This document shows, piece by piece, positions 23,354-32,846 of a DNA stretch of 64,000 nt. Position numbers and translations under genes: made by a program. Numbering within the stretch: the stretch's first letter is position 1; each line of letters starts with the position of its first letter. This DNA is from Thalassospira sp. ER-Se-21-Dark (GTDB lineage Bacteria; Pseudomonadota; Alphaproteobacteria; Rhodospirillales; Thalassospiraceae), in the NCBI RefSeq assembly GCF_017922435.1, contig NZ_VDEZ01000005.1, positions 124,001 through 188,000 on the forward strand. Reading direction: 5' to 3'. Under the pieces are notes generated by a model. That model was given only the letters and a program-made list of their open reading frames with translations. It was not told where the DNA came from and did no database searches.

Positions 23354-24946
23354 TTAGACAGACAGATCTTCACCGGAAAGCGCACGGTCGATCAGGGCAA
23401 CACTTTCATCAAGGCCGTAAAGGGCGATGAAGGAGCCCATGCGCGGGCCCTGTTCCTGCCCCAGAAGCACTTCGTAAAGCGTCTTGAACCAGTCACGCAG
23501 GTTTTCGTAATTGTGGTTCTTGCCCACCGTGAAAACTTCGGTCTGGATGTCGGACGGATCGGTGCCCGGTGCGATTTTAGCCAGGGCATCGCGCAGATCC
23601 TGAAGGGCTGCTTTTTCCGCCTCGGTCGGGGCGCGGTACGACTTGGTCGGTTTGACGAAATCGCTGTAATAGTTGATCGCATAGCCGACCAGCTTATCGA
23701 GATACGGCGAGGTTTCCGGGGTTGCACCGGTGGCGTAACGCGAAATGAACTTCCAAAGCAGGTCGCGATCATCGGTATTGCAGACCGAAACAAGGTTCAG
23801 AAGAATGCCGAACGACAACGGAATTTCGCGATCCGGTGCGGTTCCGGCATGAATATGCCAGGCCGGGTTCTGAAGGATCTTTTCCGGATCGGTTTCGGTT
23901 TTAAGCTTTTCGGCAAAGGTCAGGTACTCATCCACGGTTTTCGGGATGACATCGAAATACAGACGCTTCGCAGTTTTCGGCTTCTGGAACATGAACAGCG
24001 ACAGGCTGTCTTCCGGCGCGTATTTCAGCCAGTCTTCCATCGAAAGACCATTGCCCTTGGATTTGGAAATCTTCTGGGCGTTCTCATCGAGGAACAGTTC
24101 GTAGTTGAAGCCCTCCGGCGGGGTACCGCCAAGTGCCTTGACGATCTTGTTGCCAAGCTCGACCGATGGAATAAGGTCCTTGCCGGCCATTTCATAATCA
24201 ACGCCCAGCGCGTACCAGCGCATCGCCCAGTCCGGCTTCCATTGCAGTTTGCAATTGCCGCCCGTGACCAGCGTTTCAACCAGATCCCCGGTTTCCGGAT
24301 GTTCGTAAACGATGCTGCCGGACTCAGGCTTAAGCTCGGTCACCTTGGCCATCAGGACCTTGTTGGTGCCCGGCTCGACTGGCATGAACGGGCTATAGGT
24401 CGCACGGCGTTCTTCACCAAGGGTCGGCAGCATGATTTTCTGGATCGCGTCATAGCGTTCCAGCAGGCGCAAAAGGGCCTCGTCAAACATGCCCGAACGA
24501 TAACATTCGGTCGATGATTTGAATTCATACTCGAACCCGAAACCATCAAGGAATTCACGCAGCTTGGCATTGTTGTGATGGGCAAAGCTTTCATGCGTGC
24601 CAAACGGGTCAGGAACGCTGGTCAGCGCCTTGCCAAGATGCTGGGCGACCATGTCCTTGTTCGGGATGTTGTCAGGCACCTTGCGAAGCCCGTCCATGTC
24701 ATCGGAGAAGCAGAACAGCTTGGTCGGGATATCGCACATGGTTTCAAACGCGCGACGAACATAGGTCGTGCGCGCAACTTCACCGAAGGTGCCGATATGC
24801 GGCAAACCCGACGGACCATAACCGGTTTCAAAAAGGACATAGCCCTTTTCAGGCGCCTTCTGTTTATACCGCTTGACCAGCTTGCTGGCTTCCTGAAAAG
24901 CCCAGACGTTGCTGTTAAGTGCGGCATCTCGAAGATCGGCTGTCAT
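23354..24946 (-). CDS. lysK: Lysyl-tRNA synthetase, class I
   Basis: A 530-residue class I (archaeal-type) lysyl-tRNA synthetase, the form used by many alphaproteobacteria. The HIGH signature appears as PHIGT at residues 49-53, and KMSKS appears as KISKS at 292-296. [26 protein letters not shown] and the helical anticodon-binding C-terminus match the family and the length is typical. It charges tRNA-Lys in the cytoplasm. A hairpin terminator lies downstream, so it is probably a single-gene transcript. Confidence 0.95.
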   Translation of the reverse strand: MTADLRDAALNSNVWAFQEASKLVKRYKQKAPEKGYVLFETGYGPSGLPHIGTFGEVARTTYVRRAFETMCDIPTKLFCFSDDMDGLRKVPDNIPNKDMVAQHLGKALTSVPDPFGTHESFAHHNNAKLREFLDGFGFEYEFKSSTECYRSGMFDEALLRLLERYDAIQKIMLPTLGEERRATYSPFMPVEPGTNKVLMAKVTELKPESGSIVYEHPETGDLVETLVTGGNCKLQWKPDWAMRWYALGVDYEMAGKDLIPSVELGNKIVKALGGTPPEGFNYELFLDENAQKISKSKGNGLSMEDWLKYAPEDSLSLFMFQKPKTAKRLYFDVIPKTVDEYLTFAEKLKTETDPEKILQNPAWHIHAGTAPDREIPLSFGILLNLVSVCNTDDRDLLWKFISRYATGATPETSPYLDKLVGYAINYYSDFVKPTKSYRAPTEAEKAALQDLRDALAKIAPGTDPSDIQTEVFTVGKNHNYENLRDWFKTLYEVLLGQEQGPRMGSFIALYGLDESVALIDRALSGEDLSV

Positions 24947-25372
24947 TTTTGAAACCTTGTTTGTCAGTTGGATCGTTAAATTCTCGGGAAATACGCTTGG
25001 GCCAAGCCCCTAACACGCGATCACCCTGATCACATGTTTGCGCGAAGCTATACCTCACTTTGGGTCAAGATCAAGCACCTGTTGTGCATGGCAGCCACAT
25101 AATCGCGGAATTCCCGGGCCGGTCGTCGATATTTATCTTCAAGCTATTGCTTGTAAAGCCAGCTCCGCAGCTACACCTAAGTGTAGTTGAATTCAGTCAC
25201 CTGCCGACAAATATCCTACAGTGGGCAAGCACGCTTAAATTGTGATTATCATTCATTGCAAAACCATATATTTGCGTTGCGATACACTATTAGTTTAATT
25301 TAATGCTATTGATCATTCGCAAGCGAAGGCAAACCCGATCGACGAAACAAACACGATGATTGGAGTGTGTTG
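24947..25372. other. Divergent intergenic region upstream of lysK and the sensor kinase
   Basis: This 426-base region holds the lysK leader and the upstream region of the kinase at 25373. The second half is AT-rich, and a CTACAC-CTAA-GTGTAG dyad lies at 25171-25186. No gene or RNA was recognised. Confidence 0.5.
25171..25186. promoter_or_regulatory. Inverted repeat upstream of the kinase operon
   Basis: CTACAC-CTAA-GTGTAG, a 6-bp dyad with a 4-base centre about 190 bases before the kinase start. It has the size of a LuxR/FixJ-type regulator site. No matching regulator is assigned. Confidence 0.35.
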
Positions 25373-26431
25373 ATGTCGCTTGGAGAGACCGGTGGGCAAA
25401 TCACCGAAAACGCCTTTCCGACGAAAAGTCCGGATCAGAGATTTGAACGCGTTGTTGAATACGCGCCAAATGCCATGATCCTCATCAGTGCGGATGGCAC
25501 GATGGAAATGGTGAACGCCCAAACCGAAATCATTTTCGGCTATGCGCGCGACGAATTGCTGGGCCAGCCGATTGAAATGCTGGTCCCCGAACGTTTCCGT
25601 ACCGGACACCCGCGTTTGCGGCGCTCCTATTCGGAGCAGCCCAATCCCCGCCCGATGGGGGCTGGCCGCGATCTTTATGCCTTGCGCAAGGATGGCAGCG
25701 AGTTCCCCGTTGAAATTGGCCTGAACCCGATCTCTGATGGCGAAAAGCATCAAATTCTTGCGGCCATTTCCGACATTTCCGAACGCAAACATCGCGAAGA
25801 ACAGATCGCACGATCCCTGCGTGAGAAGGAAACGCTGCTTTCCGAAGTCCATCACCGGGTGAAAAACAATCTGCAGATCATTCACAGCCTGCTCGATATG
25901 CAGACATCCTCGGTCATAGACATACAGGCGCGCGAAGCCCTGATCGACAGCTGCAATCGCGTCCGGTCCATGGCGCAAATTCACCAGTCACTGTATCAAA
26001 GCGAAGACATCGCCAAGGTTAATTTCGCCGATTTCTGCGAAAGCCTGATTTCGTCGCTTCTGGCGACATTCAATGTCGATATCAGTCGGGTACAGGTCAA
26101 AAGCAATCTGGCCCATGTCGACCTGACCATTGATCAGGCCGTGCCCTGCGGACTGATTGCCAATGAACTGATCACCAATGCGCTTAAACACGGCTTCCCG
26201 GACGGTGCAAAAGGTCAGATTGCGGTATCGACCCACATGAATGATCAGGAAGTAGTGACCTTGCGCGTTTCCGATAACGGGCGCGGCATGCCCGATGGCT
26301 TTACCCCGGGCAAGAGTGACGGGCTTGGCCTGCAACTGATCGAACTGCTGGCCGACCAGATTGGTGGTACACTTGATATCAAGACCAATGGCGAAACCAC
26401 CTTTGTCATTAACTTCAAAATAGGGAAATGA
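25373..26431 (+). CDS. PAS-domain sensor histidine kinase, HisKA_2/HWE-like
   Basis: A 352-residue soluble kinase. The PAS domain spans about 25-145 (APNAMILISADGTMEMVNAQTEIIFGY). The dimerisation box is EVHHRVKNNLQIIHSLLDMQ, with phosphoacceptor His160 or 161, of the HisKA_2 type rather than classical HisKA. The ATPase domain has IANELITNALKH, DNGRGMP and GLGLQLI. The ATG at 25373 has GGAG 7 bases upstream. Its stop overlaps the start of the receiver-GGDEF-EAL gene (ATGA), so the two are almost surely partners: sensing by PAS, phosphotransfer to REC, control of c-di-GMP. Confidence 0.9.
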   Translation: MSLGETGGQITENAFPTKSPDQRFERVVEYAPNAMILISADGTMEMVNAQTEIIFGYARDELLGQPIEMLVPERFRTGHPRLRRSYSEQPNPRPMGAGRDLYALRKDGSEFPVEIGLNPISDGEKHQILAAISDISERKHREEQIARSLREKETLLSEVHHRVKNNLQIIHSLLDMQTSSVIDIQAREALIDSCNRVRSMAQIHQSLYQSEDIAKVNFADFCESLISSLLATFNVDISRVQVKSNLAHVDLTIDQAVPCGLIANELITNALKHGFPDGAKGQIAVSTHMNDQEVVTLRVSDNGRGMPDGFTPGKSDGLGLQLIELLADQIGGTLDIKTNGETTFVINFKIGK

Positions 26432-28875
26432 TCGGGATGCCACATTCAGTCCATGTCATGATTGTCGAGGACGAACGTGTTATCGCCCTTCATTTGCGCA
26501 AGCAGCTTGAAAAGCTGGGGTACGAGCGCACCAGCGCACATACGCGCGGCAGTGACGCCCTTGCGGCCATCAATGACGATCCGCCTGACATCATCCTGAT
26601 GGATATCCGCATCGAAGGGGATATTGACGGCATTGAAACGGCGGCAGGCATCCCGCCACACCTGATGATCCCTGTCATCTATCTTTCGGCCCACTCAGAA
26701 GACGCGACACTGGCGCGCGCCCAAAAAACCCGTCCCTATGGCTATCTGATCAAACCGTTTTCGGACCGTGAACTGCACGCAACGATCCAGATGGCACTGG
26801 AACGCCGCGCAGCCGAACTTGCCCTGTCGGAAAGCCAGCATCGGCTGTCGCTTGCGATGAATGCAGCGCAGATGAGTTGCTGGGAAATCGATGTCCTGAC
26901 CCGGCAAATGCATTGTACGGGACTTGGCAACGCCGATCTTAATCAGAATGCTGAAACCGTCACCGAAAGCTGGGATGCCTTTCTTGAACGGGTCGCAACA
27001 GAAGACCGCGACATGGTGCGCAAGGCCTTTGCCTATGCAGTTGCCCATGGCGATTTCTATGACGTTGTCTTTCGCAGTCTGGACAAGGACCAGAACTATC
27101 GCTGGCTGCGGGCCCGCGGCAAGTCCTTTGGCGATGATCGCAAAGGGTCACAACGCATTATTGGCATGATGCAGGACATCACCGATCAGCGCCTGACGCA
27201 GGACAAGCTCCGCGAAGCCATGACGGTGTTTGAAACCACCCAGGATGGCATTCTTATTCTTGACCCAGACCTCAATGTTACCAATGCCAACAACGCCTAT
27301 TACCGGATCACGGGCGAGACCGAGGAAAACACGCTGCAAAAGCCGCCCTATTTCCTTTCTGCCAATGAACATCCCGCCGAATTCTTTCAGGAATTGTTTT
27401 CCGGGCTGGGTGCCCGCCGCCAATGGCATCGCGACCTTGACACCCACAACGCCAATCGTGGCCCGATATCGCTGTCCCTACAGAACATTGCCGTCGAAAA
27501 CGAAGAGCACGAACTGACCCACTATGTGATGATTGTCTCTGACCGGACTGCAATCCGGCAGGCCGAACAGGAATTGCATTACCTTGCCCAATATGACGGA
27601 TTGACCAGCCTGCCCAACCGGCTTCTTGCGACAGACCGCCTGAATCGCGCGATCGAACGTTGCGAACCCAGCGGCATGATGGTCGCCTGCATGTTTCTTG
27701 ATATTGATGATTTCAAGACGATCAACGATACACTTGGCCATGCCGCCGGCGATCAGGTCATTCTGATTGCCGCAACCCGGATCAAGGGTATTACCGAGCG
27801 CACTGACACCATATCCCGACTGGGCGGAGACGAATTCCTGATCATTCGGGAAAACATCCCCAATGAAACCGCGGCAACCAATCTGGCGCAAAAGATCATT
27901 CAGGAACTGCAACGCCCGTTTTATATTCGCGGTCATGAAATGAATATCGGCGCCAGCGTGGGCATTTCGCTCTATCCGCAGCATGGCCGTTCGTCGCACG
28001 ATCTGATCCGCCTTGCCGATACCGCAATGTATGCCGCCAAGGATCGCGGGCGCAGAACCTTTGCCCTCTATCAGCCGGAAATGACGGCCAATGCCGCACA
28101 TTATATGACCCGCTCGCTCGAATTGCGCCGTGGGCTTGAGAACGGGGAACTGGTCCTCTATTACCAGCCGCAGTTTGATGGCAAAACCGGCGAAATGGCC
28201 GGTGTCGAGGCGTTGCTGCGCTGGAATCATCCGGTCCACGGGCTTGTCGGCCCCCACGAAATCATCCCGACTGCCGAGAAAAGCGGCCTTATTCTTGAAA
28301 TCGGCAATTGGGTGATCCGCGAAGCCTGCCACCAAGCCCGTCGCTGGCAGGATGAATATGGCCAGAAACTTCGCGTGGCCGTCAATGTATCGGTCCGCCA
28401 GATGCAACAGCCCGGCTTTGCTGACAGCATTGCCGATGAACTGGCGATTTCCGGCCTCCCGGCCGAGGATCTTGAAATCGAAGTCACCGAAAGCATGATC
28501 CAGGACGAAATCAGCATGATCCAGACCCTGCATGATTTGCGCGCTGTCGGGATTTCGCTGGCGATTGACGATTTTGGCACCGGCTATTCATGCCTGCGAT
28601 CGATCAAAAGCCTGCCGATCAGCCGCATCAAGATCGACCGTGCTTTCGTCAACGGACTGCCGGGCAACAGCAATGATGTTGCCCTGATCAATGCCATGCT
28701 GGCGATGGCAGAGGCCCTTGGTCTGTCAGTCACGGCAGAAGGCGTTGAAACCAGGGCGCAGTATGACTTCCTGCGCGACGTACCGGGCATCAAACTTCAG
28801 GGCTTCCTGCTTGGCAAACCTGTCCCTGCCGAAGACGTTTTTACGGCAACCATCGGAAAAACCAAACAAATTTAA
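26428..28875 (+). CDS. Receiver-PAS-PAS-GGDEF-EAL response regulator
   Basis: An 815-residue protein. The N-terminal receiver (about 8-125) has acidic DE at its start, the phosphoacceptor in ILMDIRIEGDIDG, and Lys in YLIKPFSD. Two PAS regions follow (about 140-265 and 270-390). The GGDEF domain keeps RLGGDEF, so cyclase activity is possible. The EAL domain keeps GVEALLRW, ESMIQDE and DDFGTGYS, so phosphodiesterase activity is possible. It should make or break c-di-GMP under control of the overlapping kinase. A start at ATG 26437 is equally good, with GGGAAA upstream. Confidence 0.9.
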   Translation: MIGMPHSVHVMIVEDERVIALHLRKQLEKLGYERTSAHTRGSDALAAINDDPPDIILMDIRIEGDIDGIETAAGIPPHLMIPVIYLSAHSEDATLARAQKTRPYGYLIKPFSDRELHATIQMALERRAAELALSESQHRLSLAMNAAQMSCWEIDVLTRQMHCTGLGNADLNQNAETVTESWDAFLERVATEDRDMVRKAFAYAVAHGDFYDVVFRSLDKDQNYRWLRARGKSFGDDRKGSQRIIGMMQDITDQRLTQDKLREAMTVFETTQDGILILDPDLNVTNANNAYYRITGETEENTLQKPPYFLSANEHPAEFFQELFSGLGARRQWHRDLDTHNANRGPISLSLQNIAVENEEHELTHYVMIVSDRTAIRQAEQELHYLAQYDGLTSLPNRLLATDRLNRAIERCEPSGMMVACMFLDIDDFKTINDTLGHAAGDQVILIAATRIKGITERTDTISRLGGDEFLIIRENIPNETAATNLAQKIIQELQRPFYIRGHEMNIGASVGISLYPQHGRSSHDLIRLADTAMYAAKDRGRRTFALYQPEMTANAAHYMTRSLELRRGLENGELVLYYQPQFDGKTGEMAGVEALLRWNHPVHGLVGPHEIIPTAEKSGLILEIGNWVIREACHQARRWQDEYGQKLRVAVNVSVRQMQQPGFADSIADELAISGLPAEDLEIEVTESMIQDEISMIQTLHDLRAVGISLAIDDFGTGYSCLRSIKSLPISRIKIDRAFVNGLPGNSNDVALINAMLAMAEALGLSVTAEGVETRAQYDFLRDVPGIKLQGFLLGKPVPAEDVFTATIGKTKQI

Positions 28876-29038
28876 TAACAAAAGTTACATACCCAGACAT
28901 CTTCCCTTTTCGCACATTATACCTTAGAATAAGCGACAGACATTTCGTGCCTTTATACATGCGCAAGCCATTGACTTGGCTGTCGTATTATTCAATTGCG
29001 ATCTTTCAAACGAAAGAATAGGTCGGAAGGGTGATTGT

Positions 29039-31114
29039 ATGAAGTTTTCGTCCCTGTCCCTTGGCGCGAAGCTGACCCTTGTCAGTGCAGTAACCATCGC
29101 GCTCTGCCTGATTGCAGGCATATCTCTTCAAACCGTTCAAACAAGCCAAACCACCGAAGAACTTACCGTCGGCGAGGCACGTGGCGTCGCAAACCATCAC
29201 GCAGAGCAGGCTGGTAGCGTTCTGAATGGCGGGATGCTGGTTGCCAAAAACCTGGCCGGGGCCTTTCGGGCGATCCGCGAAAAAGGCGGTGTTGATCGCG
29301 CGGCATATAACGAAATTCTCAGTCGTACCCTGATCGACAATCCGACACTTGCCGGTGCCTGGTCCGGGTTCGAGCCCGATGCCCTTGATGGCAAGGATGC
29401 CGATTACGTAAACGAGGGCGAGCCATTCGGCGATGGCAGCGGCAAATACGTCACATATTATTATAATTTTGGCGACGGCATTACGCCCTATCACCTCACT
29501 GGCCTCGATAATCCCGAGGTCAATGAATATTACACCACCCCGCGTGACACAAATCAGCCCTATGTCACCGACGCCATCACCTATGACATTCAGGGCCGTG
29601 ATGTTGTTCTGACCTCCTTTGTCTATCCGGTGCAGAACCCGAACGGCGAGTTCCTGGGTGTGCTGGGCGTTGATCTTGAACTCAATGCCCTGTCAGAACG
29701 CTTTGCCGAACTGACACCGTTTGGGACCGGCACGGTTAATCTCGTCTCCGCCCAAGGCACCTGGGTTGCCCATGAAGACCCGGACATTCGCGGCACCACA
29801 CTTGATAACAACAACCCGATCCAGTCAGCCATCCTCGAAACCATGCAATCGGGCGAACCGGCGCGGGTTGATGATGACACGACCATGCACATGATTGTCC
29901 CGGTCGAGATTGCCGGATACCCCAACAAGTGGGGTGTTGTGGTCAATGTGCCGCTGGCAACAGTCTATGCCCCGGCAGACAATCTGCGCAATATCACCCT
30001 GATTGGGGGCGTCATCCTGCTTTTGGTCGTCATTGCCGTGGTTCTTTTGTCGACCAGAACCCTGGTCGCGCGCCCGATGACGCGGGTGACCAGTGTGATT
30101 GATCACCTTCAGAAGGGTGAGTTTGACATTACGGTGCCCTATCTCAAACGTGATGACGAAATCGGCGCAATCGCCAAGGCCCTCGAAGCCTTCAAGGAGG
30201 CCTCCGCCCGCATGCAGATGGCCGAACGCGAAAAGCTTCAAGCCGAACAGCGTGCCAGCGATGAACGCAATCGCACGCGCTTGCAGATGGCAGACGAATT
30301 CGAAAAATCGGTCGGCTCGATCGTTGTCAATGTGTCTGACAAGGCCGGAAACATGGAACAAGTGTCCCGGCAGATGCGGCGTGCTGCTGATGAAAGTTCC
30401 GAACAGGCCGTTGTTGTTGCCGCCGCCGCGGACGAGGCAAGTGCCAACGTCCAGACTGTGGCGTCTGCGACCGAGGAACTGTCTGCCTCCATTCAGGAAA
30501 TCAGCTCCCAGGTGGCGAAGTCATCTGACATCTCCAACACCGCTGTTGAAGAAGCTTCACGTGCCAACGCCATGGTCACCGGCCTGGCCGAAGCGGCCGA
30601 TCGCATCGGCGAAGTGGTTAACCTGATCAATGACATTGCCGCCCAGACCAACCTTCTGGCCCTCAATGCCACCATCGAGGCGGCCCGTGCGGGAGAGGCA
30701 GGCAAAGGCTTTGCCGTCGTCGCACAGGAAGTCAAAAACCTGGCCAACCAGACCGCCAAGGCGACCGAAGACATTGCCCAACAGATTGGCTCCATCCAGT
30801 CCGAGACGCAAAATACGGTCGGGGCGATTGGACGAGTGACCGAAACCATTGCCAACATCAATGAAATCGCCACCGCCATCGCATCTGCCGTCGAGGAACA
30901 AGGGGCTGCCACCGCCGAAATTTCAAGTAACGTGCAACAGGCGGCGGCAGGCACCAACGAAGTTTCCTCTTCTATCGGGATTGTTCGCAACACGTCCCAG
31001 GAAACCGGCGAAGCGGCCTCGAACGTTCAGGCCGGGGCGACCCAACTGGCCGAAGAAGCCCGCAATCTTGACGCACAGGTCAAAAACTTCCTGGATCGCC
31101 TGCGTAACATCTAG
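29039..31114 (+). CDS. Methyl-accepting chemotaxis protein with Cache sensor
   Basis: A 691-residue transmembrane chemoreceptor. One span lies at about 10-32, followed by a periplasmic double-Cache-like domain (about 35-315) with [55 protein letters not shown] and GVLGVDLEL, the amino-acid-type Cache pattern. A second span lies at 322-344, then HAMP and a signalling domain whose tip is [31 protein letters not shown]. No C-terminal methylation-enzyme tethering pentapeptide is seen. Ligand unknown. A strong terminator follows. Confidence 0.9.
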   Translation: MKFSSLSLGAKLTLVSAVTIALCLIAGISLQTVQTSQTTEELTVGEARGVANHHAEQAGSVLNGGMLVAKNLAGAFRAIREKGGVDRAAYNEILSRTLIDNPTLAGAWSGFEPDALDGKDADYVNEGEPFGDGSGKYVTYYYNFGDGITPYHLTGLDNPEVNEYYTTPRDTNQPYVTDAITYDIQGRDVVLTSFVYPVQNPNGEFLGVLGVDLELNALSERFAELTPFGTGTVNLVSAQGTWVAHEDPDIRGTTLDNNNPIQSAILETMQSGEPARVDDDTTMHMIVPVEIAGYPNKWGVVVNVPLATVYAPADNLRNITLIGGVILLLVVIAVVLLSTRTLVARPMTRVTSVIDHLQKGEFDITVPYLKRDDEIGAIAKALEAFKEASARMQMAEREKLQAEQRASDERNRTRLQMADEFEKSVGSIVVNVSDKAGNMEQVSRQMRRAADESSEQAVVVAAAADEASANVQTVASATEELSASIQEISSQVAKSSDISNTAVEEASRANAMVTGLAEAADRIGEVVNLINDIAAQTNLLALNATIEAARAGEAGKGFAVVAQEVKNLANQTAKATEDIAQQIGSIQSETQNTVGAIGRVTETIANINEIATAIASAVEEQGAATAEISSNVQQAAAGTNEVSSSIGIVRNTSQETGEAASNVQAGATQLAEEARNLDAQVKNFLDRLRNI

Positions 31115-31147
31115 GGCGCATACGTACCTTTCGGCACATGACACATC

Positions 31148-31178
31148 GGACGGCACCATGATTGGTGCCGTCCTTTTG
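31148..31178 (+). terminator. Intrinsic terminator of the chemoreceptor gene
   Basis: GGACGGCACC-ATGATT-GGTGCCGTCC followed by TTTTGTTTG. Confidence 0.9.
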
Positions 31179-31253
31179 TTTGATCCAAACTGCGTTCAGT
31201 GATTGAATTCGAAAATACTTTCACAATCCCCTTCACAAGCCGGGAATATTGAC

Positions 31254-31661
31254 ATGCTGCCGCTGCCCGTAACCATCTTTATCACCGCCGTTTTTGTTTT
31301 GATGCTGACCGTGCTCAGCCTGATGGTTTCGATCCGGCGCGCCCAGCTTAATGTGCTGAGCGGGGATGGCGATGACAACACCCTGCGCCGGCGCATTCGC
31401 GCGCATGGTAATTTTGTTGAAAATGCCCCGCTTTGCATTCTGCTGATCCTTGCCATCGAGGCGATCCTGGCAACATCGACCATCATCTGGATTGTGGCTG
31501 CCATTCTGATCGCAAGCCGGATTTTACATGCCATTGGCACCCTAACCCGGTCCAAACGCATCATCGCACCGGCCATGGTCATGCAGCACATCACCCTTGC
31601 AATCTGCGGTGTCTGGCTTCTGATCCAGGCCTTTGGCAACCTGAGCGCTGTGGGCATGTGA
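31254..31661 (+). CDS. MAPEG-family membrane protein
   Basis: A 135-residue protein with four hydrophobic spans and the family phrase LRRRIRAHGNFVENAPLCILLIL (RxRAHxNxxE), followed by ASRILHAIG. The family includes microsomal glutathione transferases and eicosanoid enzymes; bacterial members are often of unknown substrate. ATG 31254 was chosen because it begins right before the first span. A TTG at 31203 gives an unneeded extension. Its stop overlaps the next start as TGATG. Confidence 0.85.
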   Translation: MLPLPVTIFITAVFVLMLTVLSLMVSIRRAQLNVLSGDGDDNTLRRRIRAHGNFVENAPLCILLILAIEAILATSTIIWIVAAILIASRILHAIGTLTRSKRIIAPAMVMQHITLAICGVWLLIQAFGNLSAVGM

Positions 31662-32098
31662 TGGGGTCTGGCGATTTCGCAAGCCCGGAAGTTGCGGCAA
31701 AATTCAATGCCTGCCCGGCACACGCCCGGCGGGCACTGATGTCGGTCCGGGGCTGGATCCTTGAACTGGCAGGCGAAATTGACGGGGTTGGCCCGATCAG
31801 CGAAAGCCTGAAATGGGGCGAACCGGCCTGGCGACCCAAATCCGGATCGGGCATCACCATTCGTGCCGACTGGAAAGCCAAAACACCTGATCAGGTCATG
31901 ATCTTTTTTGATTGCAAGACCGACCTGATTGACCGCACGCGCAGCCTGCTATCGACCGATCTGGCGACCGAGGGCAATCGCGCGATTATCCTGCCGCTGG
32001 ATCGTCCCCTGCCTGAACCGGCGATCAAGACCGCACTTGGCTGGGCCCTGACCTATCACCGGGACCGGAAACAGGACCTCAAACAGCAGGCCACATAA
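31661..32098 (+). CDS. DUF1801-domain protein
   Basis: A 145-residue soluble protein. ESLKWGEPAWRP, followed by ITIRADWK and a MIFFDCKTDLIDRTRSL strand-loop, is the DUF1801 (YdhG-like) pattern, a small fold of unknown activity. The ATG overlaps the MAPEG stop by one base, so translation is coupled. It is convergent with ohrR, 6 bases away. Confidence 0.75.
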   Translation: MGSGDFASPEVAAKFNACPAHARRALMSVRGWILELAGEIDGVGPISESLKWGEPAWRPKSGSGITIRADWKAKTPDQVMIFFDCKTDLIDRTRSLLSTDLATEGNRAIILPLDRPLPEPAIKTALGWALTYHRDRKQDLKQQAT

Positions 32099-32104
32099 CA
32101 GCGG

Positions 32105-32563
32105 TTAAATCTTCTGACTGCTGGCCTCCATCTGATCGCGCATGGTCCGCAAATCGCGGTTCAGTCGTTTGGCGGTCTCGATATCAAGTCCGGTGGCGTC
32201 AAGAATGCAGGGCGGAATTTCTTCTGCCGTGTTCCGCAGCTCCTTACCGGTGTCCGTCAAGCTAACGCGCACGGATCGCTCGTCCTCCGGATCTCGCTTG
32301 CGGCTAACCAGTCCATTGGCTTCAAGGCGCTTGAGCAGCGGTGTCAGCGTACTGGATTCCAGATACAGCTTTGAGCCAATGCTCCGCACAGACTGGTTAT
32401 CTTCCTGCCACAGGGTCACCATCACCAGATATTGCGGATAGGTCAGCCCCAGATTATCCAGCAGCGGCTTATAGACCCGGTTAAAGGCATGACCGGCTGA
32501 ATAGATCGAAAAGCACAGAAACTTTTCGAGCTGAAGCAGGTCATCTTTGGATGAGTTGTCCAT
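32105..32563 (-). CDS. ohrR: MarR-family organic peroxide sensor OhrR
   Basis: A 152-residue MarR protein. Cys17 in LEKFLCFSIYSAGHAFNRVYKPLLDNLGLTYPQYLVM matches the reactive cysteine that OhrR uses to sense organic hydroperoxides. The winged helix holds SVRSIGSKLYLESSTLTPLLKRLEANGLVSRKRDPEDER. The ohr gene lies about 1.5 kb away on the other strand with an esterase gene between, and the shared control region has three similar dyads. On oxidation it should release DNA and let the divergent genes be expressed. Confidence 0.9.
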   Translation of the reverse strand: MDNSSKDDLLQLEKFLCFSIYSAGHAFNRVYKPLLDNLGLTYPQYLVMVTLWQEDNQSVRSIGSKLYLESSTLTPLLKRLEANGLVSRKRDPEDERSVRVSLTDTGKELRNTAEEIPPCILDATGLDIETAKRLNRDLRTMRDQMEASSQKI

Positions 32564-32693
32564 TGGTCTGGTCCTTTAATGTGGGGCAAAAAGACATCGC
32601 ATTGCGCAGAATTCTGCTTTTTCCATACCCACCGGCGATGCCCGTCTTCTTAAAACATCCTGAGTCTGGAATTTTCAAAGCCAAGTATATTAA

Positions 32694-32705
32694 ATCGTAC
32701 ACGAT
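32694..32705. promoter_or_regulatory. Candidate OhrR operator 1
   Basis: ATCGT-AC-ACGAT, a perfect 5-bp dyad extended by TTAA-like flanks, nearest the ohrR start. Confidence 0.55.
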
Positions 32706-32751
32706 TAAATAACAAGCGATTTTATTGCATGGCTGGGTTTCTCATTTTTAT

Positions 32752-32763
32752 ATCGTGTGCGAT
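32752..32763. promoter_or_regulatory. Candidate OhrR operator 2
   Basis: ATCGT-GT-GCGAT, one mismatch in the dyad, 15 bases centre to centre from operator 3. Confidence 0.5.
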
Positions 32764-32766
32764 TTA

Positions 32767-32778
32767 ATTGTGTGCGAT
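32767..32778. promoter_or_regulatory. Candidate OhrR operator 3
   Basis: ATTGT-GT-GCGAT, a third, weaker copy of the same motif, closest to the esterase gene. Confidence 0.45.
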
Positions 32779-32846
32779 ACATAATTCACCAAAACGCAAC
32801 GCCGCCCATCAAACATCACGGACGGCCCATTTAAAGGATCAGACCC

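Larger units (their letters stand above)
32564..32846. other. ohrR / esterase divergent control region
   Basis: 283 bases, AT-rich in the second half, with three operator-like dyads (32694-32705, 32752-32763, 32767-32778) of the form ATCGTnnnCGAT. Promoters for both directions are expected here but no clean -35/-10 pair was fixed. Confidence 0.6.

Noticed and set aside
23315-24517. 400-codon plus-strand frame opposite lysyl-tRNA synthetase
   Set aside because: The synthetase on the other strand keeps HIGH and KMSKS signatures over the same bases, so the antisense frame is a shadow.
27478-28533. 351-codon minus-strand frame opposite the GGDEF-EAL coding region
   Set aside because: The plus strand has intact GGDEF and EAL motifs in this interval.
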